Translations under genes and position numbers: made by a program
Shown: positions 61,975 to 64,000 of the stretch, one piece after another
How the letters are laid out: every line of letters begins with the position of its first letter
Position numbering within the stretch: position 1 is the stretch's first letter
The notes under the pieces: model-generated
Seen by the model: the letters and a program-made list of their open reading frames with translations, nothing else
Told to the model about the DNA's origin: nothing
Database searches by the model: none
Source: Verrucomicrobiales bacterium
GTDB taxonomy: Bacteria > Verrucomicrobiota > Verrucomicrobiia > Verrucomicrobiales > DEV007
Length of the DNA: 64,000 nt
Reading direction: 5' to 3'
Assembly: GCA_029213005.1 (NCBI GenBank)
Contig: JARGPI010000014.1
Coordinates: 1-64,000, forward strand

Positions 61975-62106
61975 GTGAAGCGGGTTAGTGTTAAAAAAAT
62001 ACAGTTCTCCTCACCCCTATGCTTCCAGAAAAGAATACCTTTAACCCTTATTTCTCATGCACTTTCGTCGTGAGGCAGAGTGAGGATAGACTCCCTGGCA
62101 AAGCAA

Positions 62107-62159
62107 GAAGCCTTTAAATCGCGTCAGCTGAAATTTCCCGAAGCTGAAGGCATGTAGCT
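62107..62159. repeat. Direct repeat, copy 1 (about 52 bp)
   Basis: The core from GCGTCAGCTGAAATTTCCCG through CATGTAGCT (62121-62159, 39 nt) is identical to 63962-64000; the preceding GAAGCCTTTAA is also shared with a small indel. Confidence 0.9.
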
Positions 62160-62326
62160 CCCAGCTGCTTTCCGTAGCGGGATTTGTAAAAAATTCCACC
62201 CGTGCCCCTTCGAGCCGGAAGATTTCCCATCTTTATTTACATTTCCGGGGTGTGGTAGAACCTGCAAAATGTTCCGATCCGTGCCAAGTCATCAACTGCT
62301 ACCACTGACCCTGAAAACAGGTCATG

Positions 62327-62365
62327 AAGGTACCGGGTTCCCTAGTCAAGGGTACCCGGTACCTT
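62327..62365. repeat. 17-bp hairpin AAGGTACCGGGTTCCCT / AGGGTACCCGGTACCTT
   Basis: One mismatch, 5-nt loop. Strong stem without T-run. It lies 24 bp before the TGTACCCTGTACA element. Confidence 0.7.
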
Positions 62366-62388
62366 TGAATTACCGGCAACGATCGAAA

Positions 62389-62426
62389 CTGTACCCTGTA
62401 CACTCCGGGACCGAACAGGGTACAGT
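62389..62426. repeat. Dispersed TGTACCCTGTACA element, partly decayed
   Basis: Left core CTGTACCCTGTACA (62389-62402) intact; right core reads GAACAGGGTACAGT (62413-62426), having lost its first TGT. Confidence 0.8.
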
Positions 62427-62482
62427 TCCGGCGATAGAGATGTAGTAACGATCCAGCCTGAATCTATAGAGGTTAGAAGAAA

Positions 62483-63202
62483 TTAAGAGTCTTCAGCTTT
62501 TAAAAGCGGGGACAAATTTGACTCGTAGAACCTCTGTAACTTTTCGCAATTCGCCTCTTCAAACCTCGAAAAAGGAATGGCGTCAGCGAGGTTGCGATCA
62601 ATTTTTTTAAGAGCATTGCGTCGGTCTGCTTTCCCTGCAATTTTTAGAAACCGCTTCATCTCTTTTATGATCACTCTGGAATCCTTTTCAGATTTAGTTT
62701 CATCGATCATTCTTTCGAACATCTTGCGAATAGCCAAGAGCAAAATTCTAGCATGCTTCGCATCTTGTCGGTCGTTTTGGTCCAAGTTGAACAAATTCCC
62801 CAGCTTAGCCTTCAACATCGAAATCGGGTCTGCCACTTTAAAGGTCCCAAAGTTCTTGGCATTATCCTTCAGAAAATTTGTTTCAACGTTCGACAAGCCC
62901 ATCATCTTGTCGGGAATCAAAATGTCCATTTTGAATTCTTCTTCGAATTCAAATGTCGCGAGCAAAGCATCTAGCGGATTATTAGCTCTGATTAATTCAC
63001 CATCGAGAATCGCTTCCAACTCATTCAACTCACCTTTCAGCATCACGTCAACATCGATAGAAGTGTGTGGTCGTTCCTCTTGGATTGAGAAAAATTCACC
63101 CCAAAAGTTTACTGCCTGACCACCTACAATGATCACTTCAATCCCATTCTTGCTGAGAGAGTCAGCGATCTTCTGCCAGTTTAGATCAGCTAAAGAAGAC
63201 AT
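62483..63202 (-). CDS. Nucleotidyltransferase-fold protein, putative toxin of a two-gene module
   Basis: 239 aa from the ATG at 63202 (a TTG at 63235 is possible). The minimal nucleotidyltransferase signature is visible: GG at 27-28 in VIIVGGQAVNFWG, the DxD pair Asp50/Asp52 in SIDVDVML, and a third acid Asp93 in FKMDILIPD. DPISMLKAKLGNLF and DAKHARILL are as in DUF6036/AbiEii-like nucleotidyltransferases. Cytoplasmic, Lys/Glu-rich. The start lies 17 nt inside the end of the small upstream gene, so the two are coupled. Base composition is clearly AT-richer than the core genes, suggesting transfer. It may be a toxin or defence enzyme that modifies RNA or protein; the substrate is unknown. Confidence 0.7.
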   Translation of the reverse strand: MSSLADLNWQKIADSLSKNGIEVIIVGGQAVNFWGEFFSIQEERPHTSIDVDVMLKGELNELEAILDGELIRANNPLDALLATFEFEEEFKMDILIPDKMMGLSNVETNFLKDNAKNFGTFKVADPISMLKAKLGNLFNLDQNDRQDAKHARILLLAIRKMFERMIDETKSEKDSRVIIKEMKRFLKIAGKADRRNALKKIDRNLADAIPFSRFEEANCEKLQRFYESNLSPLLKAEDS

Positions 63203-63371
63203 CTCTGAACTCTTTTTTGGCGAGTTCTTGAACAAATTCTTTTGGGAACATTGAATTCTTTTTAGCGACCTCGTCGACAGTCATTTTTCCCTCAGCCACA
63301 AGTTTTTCGTCTTGCTTCCGTGAAGCAATTTTTTCTTTTGCCCGCGAGCTCTTCTGTGGGGATTCAGCCAT
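63186..63371 (-). CDS. Small charged protein, putative antitoxin partner
   Basis: 61 aa, with a Lys/Glu/Ser-rich N-terminus (SPQKSSRAKEKIASRKQDEKL) and a C-terminal helical part (VDEVAKKNSMFPKEFVQELAKKEFRDVFF). No known domain was recognised. It precedes and overlaps the nucleotidyltransferase gene by 17 nt, the usual order antitoxin-toxin. A TATAAT box ends only 8 nt before its ATG. Confidence 0.55.
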   Translation of the reverse strand: MAESPQKSSRAKEKIASRKQDEKLVAEGKMTVDEVAKKNSMFPKEFVQELAKKEFRDVFFS

Positions 63372-63948
63372 TGTCTATAATTATACGGATAAAATTCGTA
63401 TGTCTGCACAAAATTCAATCAAGTTGTCCAGAAATTATAAAAAACACCATGGTTTATCGAATTTTCCATATTATTGCCTCAGTTGATTAATTGTTCCTGA
63501 TCAATTTTAGCTTTGTACAAATTCACGAATCGAACATCTGAAAACGTTCTTTTCCCCGGAAAAATCATATTCACATAGGGTTTCTCAACGAATCGAGAGA
63601 CAGAAACTCAAGGTTGCAGTCACTTCCCACCTAAGCCTCCATGGAAAAAAAGCCTCAGTGAACGCGATATCTCCACCAAAATTATCACTCCTCCTCAGGA
63701 AGATGCAGGTTGGAATAAAATGCACCAAATGCGCGAGGAGGTGACTTTCACCGATAGACGCATCTATGTTCGTGGTAAAATCCATAAACGGGCGAAACAG
63801 AGCCCGGCACGGGCCGGTGAGGACCTCGAACTTCAGGTTGGGTGCCGACACGTGCCTAACGCCGAGTCTTTCCTAAGTTACACAATACCGTTACGAGCGC
63901 AAAACCACCTATCCGCCGTTCAAATTCCCCGTAGCCCAGGCGAAGGAG
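63372..63948. other. Non-coding stretch at the right end
   Basis: 577 bp with AT-rich promoter-like DNA next to the small gene, then mixed sequence. A stretch near 63799 (CAGAGCCCGGCACGGGCCGG) resembles 61877 and leads, after a shorter distance, to the second direct repeat. No credible gene. Confidence 0.55.
63380..63385 (-). promoter_or_regulatory. -10 box TATAAT of the two-gene module
   Basis: Perfect TATAAT on the minus strand, only 8 nt before the ATG at 63371, so the mRNA would have almost no leader. A -35 is not clear (TTGTGC at a 20-nt distance). Confidence 0.35.
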
Positions 63949-64000
63949 GAAGCCTTTAATGGCGTCAGCTGAAATTTCCCGAAGCTGAAGGCATGTAGCT
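63949..64000. repeat. Direct repeat, copy 2, running off the window
   Basis: Matches 62107-62159; the identical 39-nt core ends exactly at the last base of the window, so its true length is unknown. Confidence 0.9.

Larger units (their letters stand above)
61588..62482. other. Non-coding stretch downstream of ssrA
   Basis: Nearly 900 bp without a credible gene; two short frames at 61625-61988 show no domain. It contains a 10-nt tandem repeat, the first copy of a 52-bp direct repeat, a 17-bp hairpin and a TGTACCCTGTACA element. The stretch CAGAGCC-GGCAC-GGCCGG-GAG-ACCT (near 61877) is matched with a few changes near 63799, outside the second copy of the direct repeat. Confidence 0.65.

Noticed and set aside
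61625..61988. Two overlapping plus-strand frames after ssrA
   Set aside because: No domain; part of the sequence is simple repeat (TTYGTGTYMA).
63585..63959. Frames at the right end on both strands
   Set aside because: No recognisable protein; they overlap the diverged repeat near 63799.
62107..64000. Direct repeats as integron attC sites
   Set aside because: I looked for paired GTTRRRY and RYYYAAC core sites in the right order; a GCCTAAC occurs near 63855, but no convincing partner, and there is no integrase in view.

Overview
The window is about 64 kb of chromosome from a member of the Planctomycetota-Verrucomicrobiota-Chlamydiota group, most likely an aquatic or marine verrucomicrobium. 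The signs are a paired DUF1592-type c-type cytochrome protein and Tat-exported DUF1552 protein, a LEPR-XLL-type giant secreted protease, an 11-kb secreted TPR gene, OprO/P-type porins and repeat-rich intergenic DNA. No 16S, tRNA or other taxonomic marker except tmRNA is present, so the phylum is an inference. All assignments are from reading the sequence; no database search was run.

Layout. 1-4147: 5' part of a secreted multi-protease protein on the minus strand, cut by the window edge. 4528-6045: methyltransferase with a regulatory domain. 6046-7360: 1.3 kb without a convincing gene, holding inverted and tandem repeats. 7361-10218: eno, ftsB-like and TPR membrane gene, probably one minus-strand operon. 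10421-21394: a 3657-codon secreted TPR protein with a dispersed palindromic element inserted in frame.

21474-39589 is the main functional block, devoted to phosphate and related oxyanions: a chromate transporter, two PstS proteins, PstC (with a very long coiled-coil insertion), PstA, PstB, PhoU, two tandem Cys-rich phosphate-type porins, and in the middle an arsenate-detoxification operon (arsR, GAPDH, arsJ). The logic is coherent. High-affinity phosphate uptake also lets in arsenate; GAPDH makes 1-arseno-3-phosphoglycerate and ArsJ exports it. TGTCAC-type words recur upstream of the phosphate genes and may be PHO-type operators. A lysine/alanine-rich histone-H1-like peptide, a GT39 glycosyltransferase, a PAP2 phosphatase and a Cys-rich lipoprotein sit in the same block.

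40032-58967: DUF1592/DUF1552 operon, RecQ, a PhoD/beta-lactamase fusion, a stress-type set (SRPBCC, SDR-DUF2867, CIA30-fasciclin fusion, FAD oxidoreductase), two tandem PRC-barrel proteins, a tripartite tricarboxylate transporter whose binding protein is fused to its small membrane subunit, and a LolD-like ATPase. 59083-61587: RibBA, an ECF-type sigma factor and tmRNA (ssrA).

The last 2.4 kb, downstream of ssrA, looks accessory: it is AT-richer, holds a nucleotidyltransferase-fold protein overlapping a small charged protein (toxin-antitoxin-like), and carries a direct repeat of about 52 bp on both sides, the second copy running off the window end. A palindromic element containing TGTACCCTGTACA occurs at four loci (15673, 39886, 57993, 62389), and a large imperfect inverted repeat lies at 58034-58262. 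These repeats, the post-ssrA pair and the oxyanion block are the most interesting observations.
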